The notes: generated from the sequence alone by a model not told the origin. Numbered from the stretch's first letter, positions 1 through 9,867 are shown. The stretch: 64,000 nt of DNA from Hymenobacter plasmatis (GCF_020711255.1 NZ_JAJFAW010000002.1:62001-126000), one strand, 5' to 3'. Numbers and translations: made by a program.

Positions 1-1971
1 CTGGCCCTGCCCGATGCCGCGCTGCAAGTGGTGCTGGCCCACCTGCATAGCCCCCGCCCCACCGAGGTATTGAACGCCGTGGCCTGGCTGCGCCAGCGCC
101 AGCCGGCGGCTCTGGCCGGCCACGCACCCACCCTGCTCGAACACCCCGACGAGCGGGTGCGCCTGGCGGTGCTGGCCATTGCCGAAGTGCGGCCCTTGCC
201 CGCCGAAGCCCTGCACGCCCTGGCGCTGCGCGACCCCGCCCCCGCCGTGCGCGAAGCCGCCGCCCAGCAATTGGCTGCCACTGCTCCCGAAGCGGCGGCC
301 TCCATGGTGGCGGCGCTGCTGACCGGCAGCGACATGGCCGCACGGCAGGGCGCCATCCGGGGCAGCCTCGAGGCGGCGCCCCTGAACCCGCTGGCCCAAA
401 CCAGCCTGCACGACTTGTTGCAACACCCGTCGGCCGCGACCAGCGACGCCGCCCTGGCGCTGCTGGGCTTCTTCCCCTTCGATACGCAGGAACAGCTTGT
501 TGAAAGTAGCTTAGCCAGCGGCGAGCCCCAGGTAGCAGAAACGGCCCTGAAAGCCATTGGCACGGTGGGCCATACCAAGCTCACGCACTACCTCTTGCGG
601 GCGCTGAGCGACAAGCAGCGCTGGCAGCCCGCCGCCGACAGCCTGGTGGAGCTAGGCCCCGCCGTGGTGCCCTTGGTGCGCGATGCCTTGCACCGCAAGC
701 CCGGTGCGGCCGCCATGCACCGCCTGGCCACGGTGCTCGAGCGCCTGCCCGGGCCCGCCAGCCGCGCCGCGCTGGTAGAGCTGGCCCAGGGCAGCAACCT
801 GTTTTGCCGGGCTGTGGCTTTGCGCGCTTTGCGCCACGCCCCGGCTGTGCCCGCCGATGCGCCCGTGTTTGAACACCTGCTGCGCGAGGAATTCAACCTG
901 GCGGCCCAGCTGCTGCGCGGCCTCGTGGCCGACCGCCGCCCCGCCCTGCACGCCACCGTAGACTATGAGCTGATGCAGCTGCACCAGCGCGTGTTCGGCA
1001 TCCTGGCCCAGCTCTACGACGCCGACCTGGTGGCCACGGCCCAGCGCAACGTGGCCCACGCCGCCCGCGAGCGGCAGGCCAACGCCTTGGAAATCCTCGA
1101 CAACCTGATTCCGCGGCCCATTTACCAGGGCCTGCAGGCCCTGCTCGACGACACGCCAATAGCGGAAAAAGCGCGGCTTTTCGCCACGCTTACGGCACCT
1201 GCTCAGCCAGCCCGTACCCGACTGATGCCGGCCGGCTATGGTGCGGTATCAGCGCCAGAGCCCCCTACTCTTACTGCCGAACCCTTGCCGGTTTTCCTGC
1301 TTCGGCAAGGCCCTACTGCTTTCTCCTCCTGGACGTTGAGCCTGGCCTTGCGCCACTGGCAGCCCACCGAAGCCGATGCGCCGGCGTTGCTGCAGCCCTA
1401 CCTGCAATCGCGCAATGAGCTGCTGGCCGAAAGTGCGCAGCTGGCCGCGGCAGCCCTTGCGGCCCACACCGGCCAGCCCTTACCCGCCCCATCCCATTCC
1501 ACCGCTATGAGCCACTCTCCTGCCACCGCCGAAGCCCGCATTTCCGCCCTGGAGCGGGTCGTGGTGCTCAAAAGCACCGCCCTGTTTGCCCAAACGCCCG
1601 AAAACGTGCTGAGCAGCATCGTGCCCATCATGAAGGAGGTAACCTTCAACGAGGGCGAGGAAATCTTTGCCAAAGGCGACATCGGCACCTCGCTGTTTAT
1701 CCTGCACGACGGCCAAGTGGGCATCTTCAACGGCAACCAGCAGTTGGCCACCTTCGGGCCCGGCGACTTCTTCGGCGAGCTGGCCCTGCTCGATGCGGAG
1801 CCCCGCTCGGCCTCGGCGGCAGCGCTCAGCCAGGTGCTGGCCTTCCGCCTCGACCAGGAAGATTTTTACGACCTCATGGAAGAGCGCGGCGAAGTGCTGC
1901 GCAACATCCTGCGCATGCTGTGCCAGCGCATCCGGCTGCAAAACGAGAAAATGCGCGAGCTGGCGCATTAG
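1..1971 (+). CDS. HEAT-repeat protein with C-terminal cyclic nucleotide-binding domain (5' partial)
   Basis: The reading frame is open from base 1, so the N-terminus lies outside the window; 656 residues are visible. Most of the visible part is Ala/Leu-rich with helical HEAT-like repeats. The last 130 or so residues form a cyclic nucleotide-binding domain: a beta-roll (FNEGEEIFAKGD, LFILHDGQVGIF) and a phosphate-binding cassette FGELALLDAEPRSASA with the conserved Glu and Arg that contact the cyclic nucleotide. There is no DNA-binding domain after it, so it is not a Crp-type regulator. In related Bacteroidota, proteins with this C-terminal layout often carry an N-terminal nucleotide-transporter-like membrane domain; that part cannot be seen here. 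It ends facing a response regulator-cyclase, which could make its ligand (inference). Confidence 0.85.
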   Translation: MALPDAALQVVLAHLHSPRPTEVLNAVAWLRQRQPAALAGHAPTLLEHPDERVRLAVLAIAEVRPLPAEALHALALRDPAPAVREAAAQQLAATAPEAAASMVAALLTGSDMAARQGAIRGSLEAAPLNPLAQTSLHDLLQHPSAATSDAALALLGFFPFDTQEQLVESSLASGEPQVAETALKAIGTVGHTKLTHYLLRALSDKQRWQPAADSLVELGPAVVPLVRDALHRKPGAAAMHRLATVLERLPGPASRAALVELAQGSNLFCRAVALRALRHAPAVPADAPVFEHLLREEFNLAAQLLRGLVADRRPALHATVDYELMQLHQRVFGILAQLYDADLVATAQRNVAHAARERQANALEILDNLIPRPIYQGLQALLDDTPIAEKARLFATLTAPAQPARTRLMPAGYGAVSAPEPPTLTAEPLPVFLLRQGPTAFSSWTLSLALRHWQPTEADAPALLQPYLQSRNELLAESAQLAAAALAAHTGQPLPAPSHSTAMSHSPATAEARISALERVVVLKSTALFAQTPENVLSSIVPIMKEVTFNEGEEIFAKGDIGTSLFILHDGQVGIFNGNQQLATFGPGDFFGELALLDAEPRSASAAALSQVLAFRLDQEDFYDLMEERGEVLRNILRMLCQRIRLQNEKMRELAH

Positions 1972-2033
1972 CGCGGCGGGCAGTACCGGCTGGAATTTCA
2001 GCTCAACCTATCCCGTTTCCTGGCTTAAACACA

Positions 2034-2067
2034 AAAAACGCCTGGTGCTTGTGCATCAGGCGTTTTT
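2034..2067. terminator. Bidirectional intrinsic terminator
   Basis: A 15-bp stem (AAAAACGCCTG.TGC on one side, GCATCAGGCGTTTTT on the other, with one G.U pair) and a TTGT loop, with A and T tracts at the two ends. It lies between the convergent HEAT/cNMP gene and the cyclase gene and can serve both. Confidence 0.85.
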
Positions 2068-2087
2068 CAGTTTATGGCGCAGGAGCG

Positions 2088-3134
2088 TTACTCCACTACT
2101 TCGTAGATTTTCACGGGCTGGGCTTTGTTTTTCAGCTTCACCTCGCTCACGTACTGGCACTTGAAGGATTCTTTTACCTTGAGGTAAACGGCTTCGCTGA
2201 TGATGACCTGGCCGGGCTTGCCGGAGGCCTGCAGGCGCTGGCATGTGTTCACCACGTCGCCGATAATGGTGTAATCCAGCCGCTTGAGCGAAGCCGAGCC
2301 GATGTTGCCCGACACCACTTCGCCGGTGTTCACGCCAATGCTCACCTCGGGGCGGTACTCGAAGCCCGGGGGCAGTGGGGCGTCGCTTTGGTGCAAGGCG
2401 GTGCGGGCCGACAGGGCCGCGTCGATGGCGCGGTCCAGGTGGTGCTCGCCGCGGAATACGGCCATCACGGCGTCGCCCATAAACTTGTCGACGTAGCCGC
2501 CCTGCGCAATTACTTCCTTCACCATCAGGTCGAAGTAAGTGTTGAGCAAGGTCACCACGTCGGCCGGCTGGAGCTGTTCGGCCAATGAGGTAAAGCCGCA
2601 GATGTCGAGGAAAACCACCGTGGCTTCCACGGTTTCGCTGGCCATGAGGCGGTTTTCAAAGTCGGGCCGGGTCATGAACTTGAGCACCGTTTCATCGACG
2701 TACATCTTCAGGATGTTGTTTTCCTGGATGGCGCGGAGCGTGTCGCGCAGCTGGCGCACCTCGTCGGCGGTCTTTTCGATGGTGACTTCCAGGTCGTGGA
2801 AATCGACGGGCTTCACCACAAAGTCGAAGGCGCCGCGGTTCATGGCGGTGCGCAGGTTGCCCAGGTCGCCGTAGGCCGACACTATCACCGTTTTCATGGT
2901 CGGGTGCTCGGTGTGGGTGCGGGTGAGCAGGGTCAGCCCGTCCATCACGGGCATGTTGATGTCGCTGAGGATGATGTCAGTATCCGGGTTTTGCAGAATG
3001 CGCTCGAGGGCCTCTTGTCCGTTGTTGGCGAAAACGAACTCATAGGCATTCTCACGGATTTTGCGCCGGAACTTTTGCTTGATGAGCAGTTCGAGGTCGG
3101 CTTCGTCGTCGACCACCAGGATTTTCGTCTTCAT
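2088..3134 (-). CDS. Response regulator with adenylate/guanylate cyclase output domain
   Basis: A 348-residue two-domain protein. Residues 1-125 are a receiver (KILVVDDEADLE, phosphoacceptor Asp58 in ILSDINMP, Lys in FVVKPVD). Residues about 170-345 are a class III nucleotide cyclase. Both metal-binding Asp motifs are present (FLDICGFTSL and DKFMGDAVMAVF), as is the catalytic Asn...Arg pair in GDVVNTCQRLQ. The Lys in DKFMGD and the DYTIIGD segment are typical of adenylate rather than guanylate cyclases, so cAMP is the likelier product. I chose the ATG at 3134 because the receiver fold starts there; an in-frame extension to 3224 would add 30 residues of non-domain sequence. It follows the receiver-only gene in the same direction and converges on a cyclic-nucleotide-binding protein. 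Phosphorylation by one of the neighbouring kinases is an inference. Confidence 0.92.
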   Translation of the reverse strand: MKTKILVVDDEADLELLIKQKFRRKIRENAYEFVFANNGQEALERILQNPDTDIILSDINMPVMDGLTLLTRTHTEHPTMKTVIVSAYGDLGNLRTAMNRGAFDFVVKPVDFHDLEVTIEKTADEVRQLRDTLRAIQENNILKMYVDETVLKFMTRPDFENRLMASETVEATVVFLDICGFTSLAEQLQPADVVTLLNTYFDLMVKEVIAQGGYVDKFMGDAVMAVFRGEHHLDRAIDAALSARTALHQSDAPLPPGFEYRPEVSIGVNTGEVVSGNIGSASLKRLDYTIIGDVVNTCQRLQASGKPGQVIISEAVYLKVKESFKCQYVSEVKLKNKAQPVKIYEVVE

Positions 3135-3242
3135 ATCAGTAGGTAGTACTCGGTATTCAGTTATCAGAAGCCGGCCGGCAGCACAGGCGCTTGGGGTGGT
3201 CGCCAGGGGTTCGCTACTAGCCAATCAATATCGACAACCGAA

Positions 3243-3635
3243 TTAGGGTAGCAGTTGCAACAATTTTTCTTTGAGCACGACAAAATCCACTGGCTTGGTT
3301 AAGAGGTCGTTAGCGCCGAGCTCCATGGCCTGTTTAAAGATGTCATTATCTCCGTACGCCGTAATCATCATCATAGTAGTGGGGGGCATGTCAAATTCCT
3401 CCTTTACGTGGCCCAGCAGCTCCAGCCCGCTCATGCCAGGCATGTTGATGTCGGAAAGAATAATCAGGACTTCGGAATGGTGCTTCCGCATGAACTGCAT
3501 GGCTTCTTCGCCCGAAAACGCAAAGCTGAAGTTAAACTCGCCGCTGCGGATTTCGCGCCGGAAGCGCTGCAGAAACAAATCACGCACATCGGTTTCATCG
3601 TCAACGACCAGGATTTGCATGGGTAGATTTTTCAT
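3243..3635 (-). CDS. Single-domain response regulator (receiver only)
   Basis: A 130-residue CheY-like receiver with no output domain: acidic pocket ILVVDDETDVRD, phosphoacceptor Asp62 in IILSDINMPGMSG, the conserved Thr region in MMMITAYG and Lys in LLTKPVD. It lies 36 bp downstream of a TPR histidine kinase gene and about 100 bp upstream of the receiver-cyclase gene on the same strand, so the three are probably cotranscribed. It may act as a phosphate shuttle or sink between the kinases, or bind a partner protein. A second ATG (MQILVV) at 3620 is an alternative start that would still give a whole receiver. Confidence 0.93.
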   Translation of the reverse strand: MKNLPMQILVVDDETDVRDLFLQRFRREIRSGEFNFSFAFSGEEAMQFMRKHHSEVLIILSDINMPGMSGLELLGHVKEEFDMPPTTMMMITAYGDNDIFKQAMELGANDLLTKPVDFVVLKEKLLQLLP

Positions 3636-3671
3636 GGATATTTCTGTACCAAAGGTAGGTCGGGATAACAG

Positions 3672-5720
3672 TTAAGCTGGCAGGGTAACCACAAATTCGG
3701 TACCTCGGCCCTCCTCGCTCTCCACGGCGAGCGTGCCGCCGTGGCCGGTGGTCACAATGTCGTGGCTGAGCGACAGGCCCAGGCCCGTGCCTTCACCCAC
3801 GGGCTTGGTGGTGAAAAACGGGTGGAAAATCCGGGCCTTCACCTGCTCCGACATGCCGGTGCCGTTGTCGCGGATGCGGATTTCAACTTTGCCGGGCAGC
3901 GCGTGGGTGGTCACCGTGACTTCGGGCTGGTAGTCCGCGCCGGGGCCTTCGGGGCCGGCATTTTGCCGCTGGCGGGCCTGCAGGGCATGAAAAGCGTTGG
4001 TAAACAGGTTAATCAATACCCGGCTCAGGTCCTGCGATACCACGGCCACGGCAGGCAGCGTGGGGTCGAAAGAAGTAGTGAGGCGGGCCGAGAAGTCCTT
4101 TTCCTTAGTGCGCAGGCCCTGGTAGGCCAGGCGCAGGCTTTCGTCGACGAGGGCGTTGAGGTCGGTGGCTTCGCGCTGGCCGGTGCCCGTGCGCGAGTGC
4201 TCGAGCATGCCCTTGATAATGGACGTGGCCCTTTGGCCGTGCTGGCTGATTTTCTGGAGGTTCTGCTTGAGGCCGGCCAGGATTTCCTGTTCCAGCACCG
4301 AGTTGCGGGTGGGGTCGCGGTGGTCGCCGGATATTTCATCGACGAGGTCGGTGCTCACTTCGGCAAAGTTCTTCACGAAGTTGAGCGGGTTTTGCAGCTC
4401 GTGGGCAATGCCCGCCGTCAGCTCCCCCAGAAAGGCCATCTTCTCGCGCTGCACCAGCTGGTCCTGGGCGGTTTTCAGCTCGGCCAGCGACTGCTGCAGT
4501 GCTTCTTTGGCGCGCTGCTGCTGGCGGCCGTGGCGGCCCAGCAGCAGCGCCAGCGCCAGCAGCCCCACCAGGCCGGCCACCAGCCCGTAGGTGCGGTAGC
4601 GGGCCTTGAGGGAAGCCTGGCTGGCCGCCGCCTCCTGGGCCCGCTGCTGCTCGCGGTAGTTCAGGCTTTGCAGGCGCATCACCTTCTCCTGGCCGAAGAG
4701 GGTGTCCTTCATCACCAGCATCAGGCTTTGGTATTTGAGGGCGCTGTCGGCCTGGCCGCGGGCTTTAAAATCGTGGGTAAGCAGGGTGCTGGCATTGAGC
4801 ACGCCGCGCAGAAAGCCGTTGGTTTGGGCGGCCTGGCAGCCGAGGCGGGCGTAGTAAATGCTCGAATCGGTGCGGCCAATCTGCTGGTAGAGCGTGGCCA
4901 TGCCCACGTAGGCAAAGTTGAGGCTGCGCAAATGCTGCACCTTTTTCGACTCGGCGATGCTACCGCGGTAGAAGGCCCGGGCCTGGTTGAGCTGGCCCTG
5001 CTTGCGGGCCACGTTGCCCAGGCCGTACAAAATGTAGTTGGTGGGCGTGCCCAGGCGGCGCGCCAGGGCGTAGGCCCGCTCCTGAAAAATGCGGGCCGAA
5101 TCGAGCTGGTTGAACAGGTCGTAGGCCAGACCGATGTTGCTTAGCTCAATTACCACGCGGCGCTCATCGTGGAGCTGCTCGCCCAGCTTGAGGGCGCGGA
5201 AGTAGTACGCCAAGCCCTGCCGCTGGTCGCGCAAGTACACGTAGATAATGCCAATGCTGCGCAGGTTCTGGGCCTCCAGGGCCGGGTCGTGGGTGGCCTT
5301 GGCAATGCGCAGCGACTGCTGGAACACTTCCAGGGCGCGCGCCAGGTTGCTTTCGCGCAGGGCCGCCCCTAGCCGGTTCAGCGCCTCGCCTTCGCCGCGG
5401 TGGTAGCCAATGCGGCGGGCGAGCGAGAGGGCCTTGAGGGCATACACGGCGGCCGAATCGGTGTGCTGGGTCCAGAGCTGGTCGCTGACTTGGCAGAGCA
5501 GCATCACGCGGTTGGTATCGGCCTGGGGCTGGGCCAGCAGGTGCCGGAGGCTGTCGATGGCCAGGCTTTGGGCCGGGGCTGCCAAGGCATCCGCCCGCGC
5601 CGAAAGCGGCCCGAGCAGCAGCACCGCAATCAGCAGCCAACTAAGCCGGACAAACACGCGAAAACCAAGAATCGGAGTAAAAATTATGCTCAATATGCTA
5701 AACCTGAAGAAAGCAAACAA
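3672..5720 (-). CDS. TPR-repeat sensor histidine kinase (paralogue 1 of 4)
   Basis: 682 residues. A hydrophobic N-terminus (signal/anchor near residues 25-45) precedes a long TPR-rich region (about 55-340), predicted to be periplasmic. One membrane helix follows (LVAGLVGLLALALLLG, about 375-395), then a short coiled coil and the kinase core. The H-box is [17 protein letters not shown] with His440. The ATPase domain has INLFTNAFHAL (N box), RDNGTGMS (G1) and [15 protein letters not shown] (G2). The protein ends after the ATPase domain with no receiver, so it needs a separate regulator; the two receivers just downstream are the obvious candidates. The signal sensed is unknown. Confidence 0.92.
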   Translation of the reverse strand: MFAFFRFSILSIIFTPILGFRVFVRLSWLLIAVLLLGPLSARADALAAPAQSLAIDSLRHLLAQPQADTNRVMLLCQVSDQLWTQHTDSAAVYALKALSLARRIGYHRGEGEALNRLGAALRESNLARALEVFQQSLRIAKATHDPALEAQNLRSIGIIYVYLRDQRQGLAYYFRALKLGEQLHDERRVVIELSNIGLAYDLFNQLDSARIFQERAYALARRLGTPTNYILYGLGNVARKQGQLNQARAFYRGSIAESKKVQHLRSLNFAYVGMATLYQQIGRTDSSIYYARLGCQAAQTNGFLRGVLNASTLLTHDFKARGQADSALKYQSLMLVMKDTLFGQEKVMRLQSLNYREQQRAQEAAASQASLKARYRTYGLVAGLVGLLALALLLGRHGRQQQRAKEALQQSLAELKTAQDQLVQREKMAFLGELTAGIAHELQNPLNFVKNFAEVSTDLVDEISGDHRDPTRNSVLEQEILAGLKQNLQKISQHGQRATSIIKGMLEHSRTGTGQREATDLNALVDESLRLAYQGLRTKEKDFSARLTTSFDPTLPAVAVVSQDLSRVLINLFTNAFHALQARQRQNAGPEGPGADYQPEVTVTTHALPGKVEIRIRDNGTGMSEQVKARIFHPFFTTKPVGEGTGLGLSLSHDIVTTGHGGTLAVESEEGRGTEFVVTLPA

Positions 5721-5740
5721 TAAACTTGGTGTTTGTGCTC

Positions 5741-5823
5741 TCGGTGCGCTTCACCGGGAGCGGGCCGCCGTTGGTTTGGTTGAGCTGATTAAGCTCGTCG
5801 CTAAGCCCAAACCCATTGGCTGA
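5741..5823 (-). pseudogene. Degenerate remnant of a histidine kinase ATPase domain
   Basis: Read on the minus strand, this stretch starts with a GLGL codon run like the G2 box, and continues with ACCAAAccAACGGCGGCCC and GCTCCCGGTG. The intact kinases nearby have ACCAAGGGCCACGGCGGCAC and GCTCACGGTG at the same place. The frame breaks at a TGA after about 22 codons and there is no His box. I read it as the tail of a further kinase copy left by rearrangement of the cluster. The match was made by eye over about 80 bases, so confidence is moderate. The rest of the gap (5824-6019) shows nothing recognisable. Confidence 0.45.
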
Positions 5824-6019
5824 CCAGTATGTTCAGGGTAGAATAAAGGCGGAGAAGTGCTGGAAGCAGGCGGGCAAAAGGGGCGTAATCAGGCAGAAAA
5901 CTAGGGGTTGAAAAATACGTCGGTACGGTAGCTGCCTACTTGCTAATTGGGCAAGAATACGATGCGTGCGTAGCCGGCCAGAAGTGCCCGAGAAGAGCTG
6001 GCCGGCAGAAAACCGGCGG

Positions 6020-7414
6020 CTAACCACCCTGGTTAATAGGCAAGCTAATCAGAAACTCAGTGAACTCCCCTTCCCGCGATTCGACGGTGAGCGTGCCGCT
6101 GTGGCCCTGGGTTACAATGTCGTAGCTCAACGAGAGGCCCAGGCCGGTGCCCTCGCCCGAGGGCTTGGTGGTGAAGAAGGGCTGGAAGATTTTTTGCCGC
6201 ACCGCCTCAGGAATGCCCAGCCCGTTGTCCCGCACCCGGATTTCGACATGTTCACCCCGCTGCGTGGTGCGCACCGAGACCGTGGGCGCATACCCGGCTT
6301 CGCCTTGCAGCTGGCGCTGGCGCACGGCATAAAAGGCATTGCTGAACAAGTTTAGCATCACCCGCCCGAGGTCCGGCCCAATGGCTTCGACCTTGGGCAG
6401 TAGGGGCGAAAAATCCGTGTCGAGGGTGGCGTTGAAGGTCTTGTCTTTGGCCCGCAGGCCCTGGTAGGCCAGGCGCAGGTACTCGTCGGCCAGCTGGTTG
6501 ATGTCGGTGGGCTGGCGCTCGCCGGTGGTGGCGCGGCTGTGCTCCAGCATGGCCTTCACAATACTGGCCGCCCGCTGCCCGTGGTGATGAATCTTTTGCA
6601 GGTTCTGGTCGATGTCGTCGAGCAGCTCGCCCTCCAGTGTGGGGTCGCGCTCCGAGCGGCATTGCTCTTCGCGCAGCTCGCCGAGAATTTCCACGGTCAC
6701 GTCGGCGAAATTATTGACGAAGTTGAGCGGGTTCTGAATCTCGTGGGCAATGCCTGCGGTGAGCTCACCGAGGCTGGCCATTTTTTCGGACTGCACCAGC
6801 TGGGCCTGCGTGGTGCGCAGCTCCGTGAGGGCCGAGCGCAGTTCCTCAGCCTGGTGTGTGAGAGCCAGGGTGCGCTCGGTTACCAGGCGTTCAAGCTCTA
6901 CGTTTTGGGCCTCGATGAGACGCTTGGCTTTTTCTTCTTCCTCGCGCTGCAGGCGTTCCTTTTCGAGCGTTTTTTTCTGGTTGCGGGCAATGATGACGAA
7001 CGTAATGAGCCAGATAATGGCAAAGCCCTGGGTGGTGTCCAGGGCGTCGTCGTAGCGCTTGGACAGCTGCCCATCGGAACCCGACACAATAAATTCTACC
7101 AGGTGATGCAGCAGAAACGGCGTGAGCGCCAGCAGCAGCGTGCGCGCCGGCCGATAGTCGCGCACAGCTACCAGCACCACCCCCATGGTGAGCAGCACAA
7201 ACAGCCAGTAGGAATCGGACAGCAGCGGGCTTCTTATCTTAAAAAGCTGGGCTACTACAAACAACACCACCGCCGGCACCCATATGTAGCCAAGCAGCTT
7301 GTTCCAGCGGGCCAGCCGGCTGGGCAAGTCCAGAAACCGGCGCAGGCCCCGCACCATCAGCACCGCCAGCGGTGCCAGCATCAGAAGTTCACCGTAACCA
7401 GGCGAGTGTTTCAT
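6020..7414 (-). CDS. Membrane-bound sensor histidine kinase (paralogue 2 of 4)
   Basis: 464 residues. Unlike its neighbours it has no TPR region. The first 145 or so residues hold several hydrophobic segments ([77 protein letters not shown]). A charged coiled coil (about 148-205) leads into the core: [17 protein letters not shown] with His224, N box [12 protein letters not shown]1 RDNGLGIP and G2 [15 protein letters not shown]. The sensor part is small and membrane-embedded, so it may respond to a membrane or transmembrane signal. It shares the QNPLNF-type H-box with the three TPR kinases, so the core has a common origin with a replaced sensor. Confidence 0.92.
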   Translation of the reverse strand: MKHSPGYGELLMLAPLAVLMVRGLRRFLDLPSRLARWNKLLGYIWVPAVVLFVVAQLFKIRSPLLSDSYWLFVLLTMGVVLVAVRDYRPARTLLLALTPFLLHHLVEFIVSGSDGQLSKRYDDALDTTQGFAIIWLITFVIIARNQKKTLEKERLQREEEEKAKRLIEAQNVELERLVTERTLALTHQAEELRSALTELRTTQAQLVQSEKMASLGELTAGIAHEIQNPLNFVNNFADVTVEILGELREEQCRSERDPTLEGELLDDIDQNLQKIHHHGQRAASIVKAMLEHSRATTGERQPTDINQLADEYLRLAYQGLRAKDKTFNATLDTDFSPLLPKVEAIGPDLGRVMLNLFSNAFYAVRQRQLQGEAGYAPTVSVRTTQRGEHVEIRVRDNGLGIPEAVRQKIFQPFFTTKPSGEGTGLGLSLSYDIVTQGHSGTLTVESREGEFTEFLISLPINQGG

Positions 7415-7606
7415 TTCACAAAAGAAGCAGTGGCAGAGGGCTCAGTGAGAGAGGATAAGCACAATATTAATAGAAGGAAGGCCAGTCGAAACGACCACCC
7501 CACAACACCAAGAACCTATTGGTCTATTGCAACTTGAGCCAAGAATAAGCCAGAATTGGGCTAAATATAGCCACTTGTGAATAATAGGCGACGCAAACGG
7601 CCGTCC

Positions 7607-9757
7607 TTAGCTGGCCAGGCCGTCGGCCCGACCGGTTTCGGCTGGCAAAACAATTAGGAACTCGGTGCCGCGGCCTTCCTGGCTTTCCACGGTGAGGGTG
7701 CCGCCGTGGCCCTTGGTCACGATGTCGTAGCTGAGCGACAGGCCCAGGCCCGTGCCCTCCCCCACCGGCTTGGTGGTGAAGAAGGATTGAAAGACCTTTT
7801 CCCGCACCTCCTCCGGCATGCCGATGCCATTATCCCGCACCCGGATTTCCACGGCCTGGTCGGCCGTGCGGCGGGTGCTGATGGTGACGGCCGGCACGTA
7901 GGCGCTGGCGGCGCCGGGGTCCGCGGCGGTGTGGCGCTGGCGCACGGCGTACAAGGCATTGGAGCACAGGTTGAGCAACGCCCGGCCCAGGTCCTGCGGC
8001 ACCACGGATACCAGGCCCAATTCCGGGTCAAAGTCTTTTTCGAGCTCGGCCCAGAAGGCGTGGTCGTTGGCGCACAGGCCCTGGTAAGCCAGCATCAAGG
8101 ACTCCTCGGCCAGTTGGTTGAGGTCGGTGGGCTGGCGCTCGCCAGTGCCGCTGCGGGCATGCTGCAGCATGTCGCTGATAATGGACGACGCCCGCTGCCC
8201 GTGCTGGCTGATTTTCAGCAGGTTTTGCTTTAAGCCCGCTATTATCTCTTGCTCCAAGTCGGCGTGGCCGGGGCGGCCGTTGGCGCCGGCGGCGGGCTCG
8301 TCCGAGAGCATGGCCACGCTCACTTCGGCGAAGTTCTTCATGAAGTTGAGCGGGTTTTGCAGCTCGTGGGCAATGCCCGCCGACAGTTCGCCCACGAAGG
8401 CCCACTTTTCGGCCTGCACCAGCTGGCCCTGGGCGGCGCGCAGCTCGTCTTGCTGGCGCTTGAGCAAGGCATAGGCCCGGCGCTTTTGGCGGTTGTTGCG
8501 CCAGAGCACCGCGCTCAGTAGCCCCACGGCGCCCAGGCTCAGCAAGGCCCCCAGCAGAAACAAGCGCTGCTCGCGATTTTGCTCTTGAATCAGCTGGCTG
8601 TTTTTGGTAAGCAGCCCAATTTGGGCCTGTTTTTTGGCCAAGTCGGCGCGGTACTCCAGCACCGACGCCCGCCGCTGCAAGTCACTGCTGTTCAGGGCAT
8701 CTTTGTAGGAGCTGAATAGCTGCTCGTAGCGGTAAGCATCGGCATACCGCCCTTTTCGGAAGGAGGCCTGGGCCAGGATTTCGCTGGCATCGCGGCTCAG
8801 GGTTTTGGCGCCGCTGTGCTGCGAGGCCTGCAGGCTCTGCCGCCCGTAGGCCACGGCGCTATCCAGCTGCCCGGTATGCAGATAAGCCCGGGCCAGTAGC
8901 AGCTGGGCACGCGGAATCTCCCCCAGCGCTTTGATGCGCCGGGCCCGCTTCAGGCCCCGAAAGCCGTAGCTAAAAGCCTGCGGGAAGTAGCCTTGGCGCT
9001 CCTGCATGTCGCCGATGTTGATGTCTTCGAATACGATGGTAGCCTCGTCGCCCAAGCGTTGGGCAATGCTGGCCTCCTGCTCGTAGTTGCGTTGGGCCAG
9101 CGCCCACTGGCCCTGTATCTTGTACAGGTCGCCGAGGCCAGAATAGGCATGGCCAATGCTCAGGGGGTCGCCTGATTCGTTGGCCCACTGCAGACCGTGG
9201 ATAAGGTAAGTCTTCGCATGGGCATACTCGCCCAGAAAGGTACTGGTAATGCCGAGCTGCGTGTTGAGAAAGGCCAGCCATTTCTGGTCGTGCTGGGCTT
9301 CGGCCAGTTTCAAGCCCTCCAGGTTAGCCGTCAGGGATTTGGCGTACATGCCCTGCTCCGAGTAAACGCAGGACAGGTTGTATAGGCTGCGGGTCTGGCC
9401 CACGCGGTTGCCCACCTGCCGGAAGGCCTCGCGGGCTTGCTGGGAATACGTTTGGGCCAAATCGTACTCGCTGCGGTGGCGGTAGTAGAAGCCCAGGCCC
9501 AGCTGCGCTTCGGCCGCGCCCGCCGTGTAGCCCAATTGCGTGGACAGGCGCAACGACTCCTGAAACAAGGCCGCCGACTCCTCAGCCGCGTTGTTGCGCA
9601 GGGCCAGGGCCAACGCATTGAGGTACTTAATCCGAACGGTATCGACTTGGGGATGAGCCTGCACCAGGCCCCGCAGACTATCTGCGCCCGGAGCCTGGGC
9701 CCGCAAGCCAAATGGTGCCAGCAAGGCAAGCAGCCATAAAATAAAAGCCCTTCTCAT
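7607..9757 (-). CDS. TPR-repeat sensor histidine kinase (paralogue 3 of 4)
   Basis: 716 residues from the ATG at 9757, which begins a normal signal peptide (MRRAFILWLLALLAPFGLRA); an in-frame start 33 bases upstream would bury that signal. TPR-like repeats fill residues about 30-375 (YNLSCVYSEQGMYAKSL, GHAYSGLGDLYKIQGQ). One membrane helix follows (FLLGALLSLGAVGLLSAVLW), then a coiled coil and the kinase core: GELSAGIAHELQNPLNF with His464, N box LNLCSNALYAV, G1 RDNGIGMP and G2 [15 protein letters not shown]. No receiver is attached. The sequence from the H-box onward is very close to that of the kinases on both sides, as expected for tandem duplication. Confidence 0.92.
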   Translation of the reverse strand: MRRAFILWLLALLAPFGLRAQAPGADSLRGLVQAHPQVDTVRIKYLNALALALRNNAAEESAALFQESLRLSTQLGYTAGAAEAQLGLGFYYRHRSEYDLAQTYSQQAREAFRQVGNRVGQTRSLYNLSCVYSEQGMYAKSLTANLEGLKLAEAQHDQKWLAFLNTQLGITSTFLGEYAHAKTYLIHGLQWANESGDPLSIGHAYSGLGDLYKIQGQWALAQRNYEQEASIAQRLGDEATIVFEDINIGDMQERQGYFPQAFSYGFRGLKRARRIKALGEIPRAQLLLARAYLHTGQLDSAVAYGRQSLQASQHSGAKTLSRDASEILAQASFRKGRYADAYRYEQLFSSYKDALNSSDLQRRASVLEYRADLAKKQAQIGLLTKNSQLIQEQNREQRLFLLGALLSLGAVGLLSAVLWRNNRQKRRAYALLKRQQDELRAAQGQLVQAEKWAFVGELSAGIAHELQNPLNFMKNFAEVSVAMLSDEPAAGANGRPGHADLEQEIIAGLKQNLLKISQHGQRASSIISDMLQHARSGTGERQPTDLNQLAEESLMLAYQGLCANDHAFWAELEKDFDPELGLVSVVPQDLGRALLNLCSNALYAVRQRHTAADPGAASAYVPAVTISTRRTADQAVEIRVRDNGIGMPEEVREKVFQSFFTTKPVGEGTGLGLSLSYDIVTKGHGGTLTVESQEGRGTEFLIVLPAETGRADGLAS

Positions 9758-9867
9758 GCGACGTAAAGAAACTGCCAAATGGTCGGGCAACCACTACGCC
9801 CGAGCCGAATGCCCCGGGCATTCGGCTGTTTCCCCACGTGTTCGTCCGTCCAAGCTCTAAACACGCG

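Noticed and set aside
5833..6027. A 64-residue minus-strand open frame upstream of the kinase at 3672
   Set aside because: It overlaps the 3' end of another kinase gene, has no recognisable domain and no supporting start context; most likely chance.
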